This document shows, piece after piece, positions 6,834-15,087 of a DNA stretch of 48,858 nucleotides (position 1 is its first letter; every line of letters starts with the position of its first letter). Both the position numbers and the translations under genes were made by a program. Location: NCBI GenBank assembly GCA_012959605.1, contig DUCU01000006.1, forward strand, positions 1-48,858, given 5' to 3'. The notes under the pieces were generated by a model. The model made no database searches, was not told the DNA's origin, and saw nothing but the letters and a program-made list of their open reading frames with translations. The stretch comes from Dehalococcoidia bacterium (GTDB taxonomy: Bacteria; Chloroflexota; Dehalococcoidia; Lucifugimonadales; UBA3495).

Positions 6834-8363
6834 CTAAGCCACCCAGTCGGCCACCCGTTCGCCAATCATAATTGCGGTGGCGTTGGCGTTGGCCCTAGGC
6901 ACCTGCGGCATCACCGACGAATCGGCAATCCACAATCCCTGGAAACCCTTTACACGACACTCTTGATCCACCACGGCCATTGGATCTGAGTCCGGGCCGA
7001 TCTTGCAGGTACCGGACACGTGCCTGGCTGTGCCTACTGTCTGCCTGATCCACAGGTCAAGACTGTCGTCATCTGCCAAAATGTCATCAGACGGCGCAAC
7101 TTTCTCATCTGAGACCTCTTTGTAGGAGTCGGTGTTCAAGAGTTTCACCGCCAGACGGATGCCGTCCCGCATGCGGCGCATGTCCTCCGGGTGGCTGAAA
7201 TACTTGTAGTCAAAAGCTGGCTGAACCGCCGGATCCGCCGACGCAAGACGGACGAATCCGGATCCAGCCGGTAACTCGATGACGCAAGAGATGCGACCAA
7301 TCCTATCGGGCAATTCTTCCCCGGTGAAGGGGTTGAAGACCGAGCTGGTAGTCATCATCATGTCGTTTGATTCTTTGGAACCCTTGGCCGTGTAGCGCAG
7401 AGCCACTCTAGCTCCTGCCGCATCTGGGGCCAGTTTGATGCCCTCTTTGATCTTGTATGAGATGGGGGCAATTGGGTGGTTCCTGAGGTTGGCGCCCACA
7501 CCAGGGGTGTCCTGGATAACCGTAACGCCAAACTCTTCCAGTTGATCTTTGGGGCCGATGCCAGAGAGCATCAGAATGTGAGGAGATTTTAGCGCACCAG
7601 CAGAGAGGACAACCTTGTTGCTCTCCACGGTGAATACCTCTCCGCCGCTCTCAACCTCAACGCCAGCGACCTGGCCGTTCTCCATGAGTACCCGACGGAC
7701 AAAGACGTTGCCTCGGATAGTCAGGTTTAGTTGGTGTCGCATGGGGCCAAGGTGCGTAATGGCGGTGCTCATCCTAACGCCATTCTGATTGTTCATCGGC
7801 ACCATACCAATGCCGGTGGGGTTGGTGCCGTTCATGTCATCAGTAGTGTCATAACCGTTCTGCAGGCAAGCAGTCTGGAAGGCTGACTGAATAACCGGGA
7901 TGGTCTCGTTAAGCTTCCGGGTGATCGGAAGCGGGCCTTCTGTCCCGTGGAAATCGTCCTTGATGTCAAGGTCGGTCTCCATCTTGCGGTAGTAGGGCAG
8001 CACCTTGGTATAGGACCATTCTTCGTTGCCCCAAGACTGCCAGTCGTCGAAGTCCTGGGGGATGCCTCGTAGAAATACCTGGCCGTTGATCGAACCACCG
8101 CCGCCAATAACTTTGCCTTGGGCCACATGAATCTCGCCTTGTTCCTCAGTAATCGTCCCGTGCAGCGCCCAGTTGTGCGGCGAATTTACGTCCTCCGCTC
8201 CTTTGGTATGGCCAAACTGGATGTCAAAGGGCAGGTTGCTTAGATCGGGGTAATCGTTCCCCGCTTCCAGCAGTAATACCGTCTTGTTTGGGTCTTCAGC
8301 CACTCTGGCAGCAACTACTGATCCGGCGGAGCCACCGCCGACCACGATTACGTCGTACTTCAT
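6834..8363 (-). CDS. GMC-family FAD-dependent oxidoreductase
   Basis: The 509-residue protein belongs to the glucose-methanol-choline oxidoreductases. It starts with the FAD-binding VVGGGSAGS (7-15) and LLLEAGNDYPDL, then GMC signature 1 (GKVIGGGGSINGQVF, about 83-97) and signature 2 (GALKSPHILMLSGIGP). The C-terminal active site has His448 in TARHVSGTCKIG and the Asn in PRANANATAIM (about 490-497). Such enzymes oxidise alcohols to aldehydes; the choline-dehydrogenase-like branch is abundant in marine and soil heterotrophs. GGGAG lies 8 nt before ATG 8363. It is 40 bp downstream of the isochorismatase-like gene, indicating co-transcription. Substrate unknown. Confidence 0.9.
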   Translation of the reverse strand: MKYDVIVVGGGSAGSVVAARVAEDPNKTVLLLEAGNDYPDLSNLPFDIQFGHTKGAEDVNSPHNWALHGTITEEQGEIHVAQGKVIGGGGSINGQVFLRGIPQDFDDWQSWGNEEWSYTKVLPYYRKMETDLDIKDDFHGTEGPLPITRKLNETIPVIQSAFQTACLQNGYDTTDDMNGTNPTGIGMVPMNNQNGVRMSTAITHLGPMRHQLNLTIRGNVFVRRVLMENGQVAGVEVESGGEVFTVESNKVVLSAGALKSPHILMLSGIGPKDQLEEFGVTVIQDTPGVGANLRNHPIAPISYKIKEGIKLAPDAAGARVALRYTAKGSKESNDMMMTTSSVFNPFTGEELPDRIGRISCVIELPAGSGFVRLASADPAVQPAFDYKYFSHPEDMRRMRDGIRLAVKLLNTDSYKEVSDEKVAPSDDILADDDSLDLWIRQTVGTARHVSGTCKIGPDSDPMAVVDQECRVKGFQGLWIADSSVMPQVPRANANATAIMIGERVADWVA

Positions 8364-8403
8364 GTGTTTTCTCCCAAATCACAAGTTCTTGATCAAGTGG
8401 TTG

Positions 8404-8925
8404 TTAAATGGCGTTCAGGAATTCCTCGGCGTTGACCACAGTGCCAAATCGGGGATAGACCTTCTCGGTCAGTACGCGGTGCACCTCGGGGTCGGGGTCG
8501 GAACAGCCGTCCGATACCACCACGAACTTGTAATTCACGTCCACTGCCCAACGGGTACAGGACAATACGCAACCGCTGGTGGATACGCCCATAATTACGA
8601 TGGTTTCACAACCCATCTCACGCAGGGTTACGTCCAGCTTGGTGGTGGAGAATGGGCCGGGGCGGACCTTGGTCAGAATCAGTTCCCCATCTTCCGGCAA
8701 TACACCTTCGTGCAGTTCCACGTCCGGTGCGTATTCGATAAGACCACCGCCTCGGTGAATCACATAAATCACCGGAATACCAGCGCCGCGCGCGCCGGCC
8801 AGTACCTGGGCTGCTTTCTTGACCACATCCTCCGGGTCACTGGCAGTGTTGTTGATCATTCTCTGCTGGAAATCCATTATCAAGACCGCAGTTTTTTCGC
8901 GGTCGATTTTTAGATTCTGTGTCAT
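8404..8925 (-). CDS. Isochorismatase-family cysteine hydrolase
   Basis: A 173-residue single-domain hydrolase with the family triad: Asp18 in LIMDFQQ, Lys86 in LTKVRPGPFSTTKLD and nucleophile Cys119 in GVSTSGCVLSCTRWA, the last with the usual cis-peptide-type STSGC context. Members cleave amides (nicotinamide, N-carbamoylsarcosine, ureidoacrylate) or isochorismate ethers. The Cys and Lys context favours amide hydrolysis, but the substrate cannot be read. Its ATG at 8925 follows GAGAGGA. It is the first gene of the operon with the GMC oxidoreductase and DMT transporter. A second, longer and only distantly similar isochorismatase lies at 46022. Confidence 0.85.
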   Translation of the reverse strand: MTQNLKIDREKTAVLIMDFQQRMINNTASDPEDVVKKAAQVLAGARGAGIPVIYVIHRGGGLIEYAPDVELHEGVLPEDGELILTKVRPGPFSTTKLDVTLREMGCETIVIMGVSTSGCVLSCTRWAVDVNYKFVVVSDGCSDPDPEVHRVLTEKVYPRFGTVVNAEEFLNAI

Positions 8926-9140
8926 GCGAAGGGTCCTCTCTTGGTTGATGAATCTGCTTTAAAATCGGCAGTAAGCCTGTCTGACCGGAGGTGGGCCGCG
9001 GGCTATTATAAGCGCAATCCTCAATACAGCGGTACCCTAACTGCGGGTACGGAACAAACCGGTGTTCTAATCCGTCTAGAAGATATGAAACAAATCACTG
9101 AACCAGTGGGTCACTAGTGGAAACGCCGGGATAAACATCC

Positions 9141-9793
9141 ATGAAGAAGATATTTTTGTCATAGCCGGGCTCTTTGTGGCCTTGGCTGTCGCCTGCTCAG
9201 CCGCTCCAACGGTGGCCACCAAGGCACCTACCTAGACACCGGTTACGCAAACAGAGGTACCTACGCCCTCGCCTCGCCCGGTGGCTGAGTGGGCACTGGA
9301 GGAAGTCTCAGTCAACCAAGACACGGTCATCGTGTCTGTGTTTCTTCACTCAACCGCTGTCATCACCGTGACGCTGGATGGTAACTCGCCTACCCGGAGC
9401 GACGATACTGCCATTCCGGTCCTGAATTACGTATTCGAAGCTGTGCCAGCTGGACAGCACTCGATCCACATCATTGACGTCATGGGCAACGCGGAGACCA
9501 CCTCAGTGTTGGTGGACTGGACCAAACCCATCGAGGATATTGCTCCGGAATGTCTGGCCGACCTGGAAGTCAAAGCTCTGGATAATCCGCCCAGGTCTAT
9601 CACGAAGTACCAGACTAAGGGCGAGACTGTCTACTACGTGGTCAAGGAATGCTGTGACCAATTCAGCGACCTGTTGGGCGCCGACGGCGAACTCATCGGG
9701 CACCCCGACGGCGGTATCGCCGGTCGCGGCGACGGCGTGACTATCTTCGACCCGACCGACCTTAAGGGTGAGGAAATCTGGCCAGCGCCTTAG
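9141..9793 (+). pseudogene. Lipoprotein gene broken by a T-tract frameshift and an in-frame TAG
   Basis: ATG 9141 begins MKKIFLS and hits a stop at once. The body frame (last readable from 9281 to 9793) extends upstream as a lipoprotein signal, FVIAGLFVALAVACSAAP, with lipobox AVAC. Adding one T to the T5 run at 9153-9157 joins MKKIFF to this signal. A second lesion, TAG at about 9233, falls in the Thr/Pro linker (...KAPT*TPVTQ...), where CAG would give Gln. The body (GTG 9281 to the tandem TAG TAG at 9791) reads as a beta-rich domain (VIVSVFLHSTAVITVTLDG) followed by a Cys-containing segment YYVVKECCDQFSDL. I do not recognise its family. Either it is decaying or the T tract is miscalled, but the TAG argues for decay. 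Confidence 0.55.
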
Positions 9794-9807
9794 TAGCTGG
9801 TTTGGCT

Positions 9808-10797
9808 TTAGTCGCCGTCGATCCAGGACGTAATCAGGTGATGAGCGATGGCAATAGGCTGCGGCACGTTGAGATTCTCGTTCTTGCCCTGCAGGGCTGA
9901 TACCACTTCGTCCCTGGAGAACCAGCGGACATCATTCATCTCATCGGCGTCAAAGTTGATCTCGGTGGTCGCAGCGTCCGCGTGGCAGCCAATCATCAGC
10001 GATGACGGGAAGGGCCAGGGTTGGGATGAGTGATAACGCACTTGGCCAACCTGAATGCCGGCCTCTTCCATCACTTCCCGCGCTACGGCTTCTTCTATGG
10101 ACTCACCCTGGTCAACGAACCCAGCCAAAGCAGAGTAGGTGTTGGTCCGGTTCAGACGACCACGGCGGGACTGCCCCAACAGACAACGGTCGCCGTCGGA
10201 TACCACCACGATGATAACGGGGTCGGTCCTCGGGTAGTTTTCTTTCTCGCACTTGGAGCATTTACGCACCTGGCCACCACGTCCCATCAGGGTTTCGCCG
10301 CCGCAGATGGCGCAGAAACCATTCACGTTGTGCCAGTTTATCTGAGCCCTGGCCTGGGCAACGATGCCGGAGTCGGCCGGGCTGAGAATGTCCGTCACCG
10401 ACCTGGCGTCTACAAAACGAAACCCGTTTCCCTCGCTAAATTCCGCCACCGCTTTTTCCTGGCCGGATATATCGACGGTGAAGTGGGCGGTGTCGTTCAA
10501 AAGACCCAGAAATATGGGAGTGGTATCGATGCCCAAACGTTCTAGGTCCGCCGCGCCAACCCAGCCTAGGCCCTCAGCAGCGCCATCAGTTACCAATATA
10601 TTTAGGTCTCTAAGGGGTAGGAATTTGCTGCTTGAGTCCTTGCTTTTATCTGAGATCCATTCATCGTCGCGGCGTACTGTTTCGCCACGGTCGACCGGGT
10701 TTCCCGAGTAAACGTGAGAGAAATTCAACTGTGAGTCCTTCAAAATCAATTTGTTGGCCGGGGTGATTCGCCGTAGTTTATCCGATTCTACCCACAA
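9808..10797 (-). CDS. nudC: NAD(+)/NADH pyrophosphatase, Nudix hydrolase
   Basis: The 329-residue protein has the full NudC layout: an N-terminal region with a poorly conserved fold, a four-Cys zinc ribbon (C162, C165, C180, C183 in FCAICGG...RKCSKC), NYPRTDPVIIVVV, and the Nudix box GFVDQGESIEEAVAREVMEE (226-245) with its REVMEEAG core. It is followed by the NudC-specific motif SQPWPFPSS (258-266). NudC hydrolyses NAD(H) to NMN(H) and AMP and removes NAD caps from RNA. The start appears to be TTG at 10797, since an in-frame TGA lies two codons upstream. It diverges from the AhpD-fold gene; the 80 bp between must hold both promoters. Confidence 0.92.
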   Translation of the reverse strand: MWVESDKLRRITPANKLILKDSQLNFSHVYSGNPVDRGETVRRDDEWISDKSKDSSSKFLPLRDLNILVTDGAAEGLGWVGAADLERLGIDTTPIFLGLLNDTAHFTVDISGQEKAVAEFSEGNGFRFVDARSVTDILSPADSGIVAQARAQINWHNVNGFCAICGGETLMGRGGQVRKCSKCEKENYPRTDPVIIVVVSDGDRCLLGQSRRGRLNRTNTYSALAGFVDQGESIEEAVAREVMEEAGIQVGQVRYHSSQPWPFPSSLMIGCHADAATTEINFDADEMNDVRWFSRDEVVSALQGKNENLNVPQPIAIAHHLITSWIDGD

Positions 10798-10877
10798 TAT
10801 TCATCTTGCCGTGCCGGTGGTTGGTGGTTATCATGCGGCCAAAGTCATTAAACCGCCCATCAATTAGGAGTGAACAC

Positions 10878-11432
10878 ATGGCACGAACACCAACAGTAAC
10901 CAGAGACCGGATACCAGAGAAATACCGAGAGGCCTTTGACCATGAAGTGGCCATCAGCAAGAACGCCATGGAGAACGGCCCCGGATCAGTGATGATCAAC
11001 AGCCCAGAAATGCGCAAACGGGCCAATCACCTGGTCTTCTATTTCAGAGAAGAGTCTGAACTTCCGCAGAACATTCAAGAGATGGTCATGATCATGACCG
11101 CACGGGCAAAAGACTGCCAGTACATCTGGTTTGCCCACGCCGCTCGCGCCCGAAAGGAAGGCATCAGCGACGCGTTTGTCGATGCCCTACGCGACAAGAA
11201 ACCGTTGCCCAAGCTGCAAGGAGCTGAGCAAATTGTGGTTGATTACGCCACGGAATTGTTTGGCACCAACCGGGTGAGCGACGCCACTTTCAAAACGGCC
11301 ATCGACCACTTCGGTGCCCTGCTACTGACCGAACTGACCACGATGATGGGCTACTACTCCATGTTGGCTCTGAACGTGAATGCATTTGAAGTCGACGTAC
11401 CGACTGGCGGTGAAGCGCCACTGTTGGTCTAA
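10878..11432 (+). CDS. Carboxymuconolactone decarboxylase (AhpD-fold) family protein
   Basis: The ATG at 10878 is preceded by AGGAG at 7 nt; an upstream in-frame extension to 10806 has no ribosome site and no family similarity. The 184-residue protein has the all-helical CMD pattern: SPEMRKRANHLVFYFRE, LPQNIQEMVMIMTARAKDCQYIWFAHAARARKEGIS, and LTTMMGYYSMLALNVNAF at the end. His87 follows Cys80, but the CxxC pair of peroxidase-active AhpD is absent (DCQYIWFAH), so thiol peroxidase activity is unlikely. Such CMD proteins are frequent beside aromatic or halogenated-compound degradation genes. It is monocistronic with its own terminator. Confidence 0.85.
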   Translation: MARTPTVTRDRIPEKYREAFDHEVAISKNAMENGPGSVMINSPEMRKRANHLVFYFREESELPQNIQEMVMIMTARAKDCQYIWFAHAARARKEGISDAFVDALRDKKPLPKLQGAEQIVVDYATELFGTNRVSDATFKTAIDHFGALLLTELTTMMGYYSMLALNVNAFEVDVPTGGEAPLLV

Positions 11433-11460
11433 CCCAGACAAGACCTGTCTCCGGTTTATT

Positions 11461-11500
11461 AAAAGCCCCGCCCATCAATTTGGGCGGGGCTCTTCGTATT
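11461..11500 (+). terminator. Rho-independent terminator after the AhpD-fold gene
   Basis: Stem GCCCCGCCCA (11465-11474) pairs perfectly with TGGGCGGGGC (11481-11490) around a six-base loop. A T-rich stretch follows, and A4 precedes it. Confidence 0.8.
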
Positions 11501-11605
11501 TTACGCAACTGCTGAAGCCAGACCGGCCCAATTATGATAGTGGCGGTTACCGGTTATTCCTTTGCATCACTGGTTGGAAAACTGCTCAATTGATAAAATT
11601 CTCGG

Positions 11606-12751
11606 ATGTTTACGTCGGCCCAAAGGCTACTCGGCATCGCCTTAACGGGGTTACTTCTGACGGTTGCTTGTGGTCAGGAGAATCCCCAGGACGCCGACTG
11701 CGTGGGCTGCGTGCTCAGGGACCAGATAGAGGCGGCCCAACCCGGCGAAACAATCCACATCTCTGCCGGCACCTACACGCTATCCGGCGGCGAACTCCTG
11801 ATTGACAAAGACCTTGTTCTTGTTGGAGCTGGCTCTGAATCCACGATAATCCAAGCAGCGGTTTCCTTGGAGTTGGCAACCCACAGAGTAATGCGAATCA
11901 CTGAAGGCACAATTGTTTCCATCTCCGGCGTGACTGTCAGATACGGCAGCGAGACATCAACGGAGTTACGCATGATTCCCTTCCACTCTGAAGCAGTGGG
12001 AATGATTTCCAGTGGCATTGAGCAGATGGGAGCCGAGTTTGGCGGCGGCATCTACACCCAAGGAACACTCACCATCGTCGATTCCGTGGTCACTGACAAT
12101 TTCTCCGGCGGCGGCGGCGGAATTTTCAACGGGGCCAAGATCATCATTAAAAACAGCTCTGTCAGCGGGAATGGATCGCGAGGTCTCGGCGGCGGTGTCT
12201 TCAACGGCGGCATTCTTGAGGCGACAGGATTGGTCGCCAATGATAACCGCAGCGGCAGCGGTGCTGGTATAAGCAATTGGGGCCAAGCGACGTTATATGG
12301 GTCGACCATCAGCGGTAATCACGCGAATTATTACGGCGGCGGTATTCAGAATCACAGCGTCGGCTCCATGACCCTGGACTCTTCCACGGTGAGCAATAAC
12401 CGAGCCTCCATCTCAGGCGGCATCAACAACTCGGAGCTGTTAGAAGTGAGCAACAGCCACGTCGATGACAACACAGCCGGGCTTGGCGCGGGGATCGATA
12501 CCAGTGGAACTCTGACATTATCCAACACCACCGTCAGCGGCAACACGGCCCAAGAGGGCGGCGGGCTGTTGGTTAGGTTCATCGTCCGCGAGAAAGGGGC
12601 CGTGGTCTCCAACACCATCATCACGGGAAACACCGCAGATCATGGGCCAGACTGCATGGGTGTGGTTGATTCGCTGGGAGGCAATTTGATTGGTGTGAGC
12701 AATGGTTGTGACTTCATGGGATTAGAGAGCGACAATGTCGGGTCTAAGTAA
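11606..12751 (+). CDS. Secreted right-handed beta-helix lipoprotein
   Basis: A 381-residue protein with a lipoprotein signal: MFTSAQRLLGIALTGL, hydrophobic core, and lipobox LTVAC with Cys at residue 22. The mature part starts with paired cysteines (DADCVGCVLRDQI), then GETIHISAGTYTLSGGELLI and about ten imperfect turns of the pattern L-x-I-x-[DN]-[ST]-x-[VI]-[ST]-x-N-x-A-x-x-[GA]-G-G-I. This is the polymorphic outer membrane protein/parallel beta-helix repeat (for example TLTLSNTTVSGNTAQEGGGL). The repeats suggest a surface-anchored adhesive or polysaccharide-binding solenoid. No catalytic residues of pectate lyases could be assigned. The strong terminator at 12775 closes it. Confidence 0.8.
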   Translation: MFTSAQRLLGIALTGLLLTVACGQENPQDADCVGCVLRDQIEAAQPGETIHISAGTYTLSGGELLIDKDLVLVGAGSESTIIQAAVSLELATHRVMRITEGTIVSISGVTVRYGSETSTELRMIPFHSEAVGMISSGIEQMGAEFGGGIYTQGTLTIVDSVVTDNFSGGGGGIFNGAKIIIKNSSVSGNGSRGLGGGVFNGGILEATGLVANDNRSGSGAGISNWGQATLYGSTISGNHANYYGGGIQNHSVGSMTLDSSTVSNNRASISGGINNSELLEVSNSHVDDNTAGLGAGIDTSGTLTLSNTTVSGNTAQEGGGLLVRFIVREKGAVVSNTIITGNTADHGPDCMGVVDSLGGNLIGVSNGCDFMGLESDNVGSK

Positions 12752-12774
12752 AACCAGAGATTTTGGGAAACAAG

Positions 12775-12813
12775 AAAGGTGCCCCATTCTGATATCAGAA
12801 TGGGGCACCTTTA
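12775..12813 (+). terminator. Bidirectional terminator between beta-helix and NHL genes
   Basis: A nearly perfect palindrome, AAAGGTGCCCCATTCTGA followed by TATCAGAATGGGGCACC and TTT, with short A and T runs outside. It separates two convergent genes and probably serves both. Confidence 0.85.
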
Positions 12814-12833
12814 ACGTCTGCACCGGACACTCG

Positions 12834-13832
12834 CTATAGATTAAGAGAGTGCTCTTCGTAGTCTTTCACCTTGTCGTACACCTGTAGTCGGTGGCGGCCG
12901 GCCTCTAGAACAAATATTGAGTCATTCTGGTCCACATTCACCGCCACGGGACGGCGAAAACGCCATTCAGGTTCCATGTTTGCCCGCCGACGGGCCTTGA
13001 TAATGTCAGGGTTGGCATCGATATAGGTCTGTGTCCACGGAGATGGCTGCTGAGCGTCGCCCACCAAAGTGGTGACGAAATGACCATCGGAGCCAAACAC
13101 CTGCACCCGATGGTTGCCCCAGTCTGTTATGTACACGTCGCCTTCGGAGTCCACTGCCACCCCGGTCGGTCCATGGAGGTCCCCAACACCGTTGTCATTC
13201 CCTTCGAACATGACCTTAAAATTGCCGTCGGCATCGAAACTCTGAACGCGATTATTTTTCCAATCGGCAACGTAGACATCACCTGCCCGGTCTACGCAGA
13301 TACCCCAGGGGAGGTTGAATTCTCCATCACCGTTGCCTGGTTGTCCAAACCCACCTAGAAACGCCCCTTCTTTGGTGAACTTTTGGATTCGGTTGTTGGC
13401 GCTATCTACGACCAGCAGATTGTCGTCACCGTCAAAGGCTATGCCAGACGGCCCAGCCAATTCCCCTTCACCACTGCCCACTTCTCCCCAAGAGGACAAG
13501 AATGTTCCCTCTTTGTCGAAGATGGATATCCGGTTCAAGAAATCGTCCGATGCGAAGACGTTGCCCTGACTGTCCAGATCGATTGACCGTGGCCACACAA
13601 ACTGACCATCTCCTCTTCCTGATGCGCCAAACTGACCCAGGAATTGGTGATCACGGGTAACACGAGTGATGCGCTGGCCAATCTCCTCAACGCCTCGACT
13701 GATGACGTAAATAAGGTCGCCTTCCCCAAAGACGAAATCTTGGGGCGACCAGAATCCCTGCCCGGACATGCCATACATGCCTATGCAGTAACTGTAATCA
13801 AATACACGCCCAGCGGCGACGGTTGTTAACAT
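12834..13832 (-). CDS. NHL-repeat beta-propeller protein, cassette A
   Basis: Third gene of cassette A. The start is ATG 13832 (MLTTVAAGRVFDYS), preceded by AGAGGAG at about 7 nt; the longer frame to 13943 overlaps the DUF1501 gene and is not supported. The 332 residues form about six NHL repeats of the pattern GxGxGQFxxPxxIxxDxxGNVYVxDxxNxRIQxF (for example FNLPWGICVDRAGDVYVADW and GPTGVAVDSEGDVYITDW), a six-bladed propeller as in peptidylglycine-lyase-like and tripartite-motif NHL domains. No signal peptide is visible. A conserved tail, ARRRANMEPEWRFRRPVAV, is shared with cassette C. The cassette C protein is exactly the same length. Likely a protein- or ligand-binding partner of the DUF1501/DUF1800 pair; the role is unknown. 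Confidence 0.85.
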   Translation of the reverse strand: MLTTVAAGRVFDYSYCIGMYGMSGQGFWSPQDFVFGEGDLIYVISRGVEEIGQRITRVTRDHQFLGQFGASGRGDGQFVWPRSIDLDSQGNVFASDDFLNRISIFDKEGTFLSSWGEVGSGEGELAGPSGIAFDGDDNLLVVDSANNRIQKFTKEGAFLGGFGQPGNGDGEFNLPWGICVDRAGDVYVADWKNNRVQSFDADGNFKVMFEGNDNGVGDLHGPTGVAVDSEGDVYITDWGNHRVQVFGSDGHFVTTLVGDAQQPSPWTQTYIDANPDIIKARRRANMEPEWRFRRPVAVNVDQNDSIFVLEAGRHRLQVYDKVKDYEEHSLNL

Positions 13833-13890
13833 TCTGTGCTCCTCTTGAGGTTCCAGATAAACGTTGGGCGACGTTGGAAGATTGAGCGTA

Positions 13891-15027
13891 TTAGACGAAC
13901 TGAATCTGCTCGAATTTGCCGCCGACGATTGGAACTGGGTCAAGTCCTAGCCATTGGTCTATGACGCTGGAATAAAAGCCTCTGAAGTCATAGCTCGGGT
14001 CCAGGTCACCCTGGTTCAGGTCTTCTGGTTTGAGTGATGGATATGAGCCATACATCCCGCCTTTGACTTGGTCCCCGATGATGAAGGCACCGCCTCCGGC
14101 ACCGTGATCGGTGCCCGTGCCATTGTCACGCACCCGACGACCAAACTCCGTGAAGATCATCATGACCACATTGTCTCCGGCGTCATGTTCGTGCAGGTCA
14201 TCGAAGAAATCGCTGATTGCCGCAGAAACTTCCGTCCACAACCTGGTGTGCATGGGAGTCTGGTTGAAATGGGTGTCGTAGGGAGCGTGGGAGGTGTAAA
14301 AGACCTGGGTGCCCAGGTCTGCCAGATGCACCCTGGCCACGTCTCGCAGGTATTTGGCAATGGCGTTGTCGCCATACTCCACGGTTGAACTGTATTTCTC
14401 GGGGGCCGATTTGATGATGTCAGCGCCCTTTAGAGCGTCACGACCGGTCTGGCCCAGGTAATCCATGGTTGCGCCGGTGCCGATGGCCGGGGCATACATC
14501 CTGGCGAACCGGTCCATCAAACGCGTTCGGTCTTGCTCACTGGCAACACCTGGCACGCTGGACATCAAACCGTATGACTCAAGGTTGGATACAGATGTAA
14601 TCGGCACACCGCGCAGGGCCAAGGCTCTTGGTAAACCCTGACCAAAGTTGACGCACTTGAGCACGTTCTCGCCCTGAGGATCCAGGTCTCGGACCAATTT
14701 AGCGACCCATCCTTCTGTACCAACCACGTCTGGTTCGCAGGTATGCCAGATGTCCATGGCCCTGAAGTGCGACCGCGGCGAGTTCTCAAAGCCGATGCCG
14801 TGAATTATGGCGACCTTTCCGTCGTCATACATCTGTTTAAACGGAGCCATATTGGGATTGAAAGCCAGCTCATCGTCTATGGGCAGGACCTTGTCCTGTG
14901 GGATACCAACCTTGGGGCGGTTGTCGTGGTAATGGCCGTTGGTGTACGGGATTATCGTGTTGAGATAGTCGTTTGCCCCGGTGAGTTGTAGTATCACCAA
15001 TACCGGGTCTTTCTTAGTTGCAGTCAT
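13891..15027 (-). CDS. DUF1501 family protein, cassette A
   Basis: The 378-residue protein matches DUF1501, a branch of the alkaline phosphatase/sulfatase-like fold. It shows LQLTGANDYLNTIIPY near the start (family form GGNDGLNT), ENSPRSHFRAMDIWHT, SHAPYDTHFNQ (form WDTHxNQ), and IFTEFGRRVRDNGTGTDHG with its metal-ligand-like Asp/His. Typical DUF1501 proteins carry a Tat signal (RRxFL); this one begins MTATKKDPVLVI directly, so it looks cytosolic. GAGGTGAG precedes ATG 15027. It lies 60 bp after DUF1800 and 58 bp before the NHL gene. By eye about 70% identical and equal in length to the cassette C copy. Biochemical function unknown. Confidence 0.88.
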   Translation of the reverse strand: MTATKKDPVLVILQLTGANDYLNTIIPYTNGHYHDNRPKVGIPQDKVLPIDDELAFNPNMAPFKQMYDDGKVAIIHGIGFENSPRSHFRAMDIWHTCEPDVVGTEGWVAKLVRDLDPQGENVLKCVNFGQGLPRALALRGVPITSVSNLESYGLMSSVPGVASEQDRTRLMDRFARMYAPAIGTGATMDYLGQTGRDALKGADIIKSAPEKYSSTVEYGDNAIAKYLRDVARVHLADLGTQVFYTSHAPYDTHFNQTPMHTRLWTEVSAAISDFFDDLHEHDAGDNVVMMIFTEFGRRVRDNGTGTDHGAGGGAFIIGDQVKGGMYGSYPSLKPEDLNQGDLDPSYDFRGFYSSVIDQWLGLDPVPIVGGKFEQIQFV

Positions 15028-15087
15028 GTGCTCACCTCGTCCTGAGTATCCTCAAATACCACCTGGAATATCGATGGATGAAGGGGT

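Noticed and set aside
11606-12751. Tandem DNA repeat array in the beta-helix gene
   Set aside because: The repeats are degenerate protein turns (GGG/NTA patterns), not DNA repeats of constant length.
13833-13943. N-terminal extension of the cassette A NHL protein (37 residues)
   Set aside because: It overlaps the DUF1501 gene end, is absent from copy C, and a good ribosome site precedes the internal ATG at 13832.
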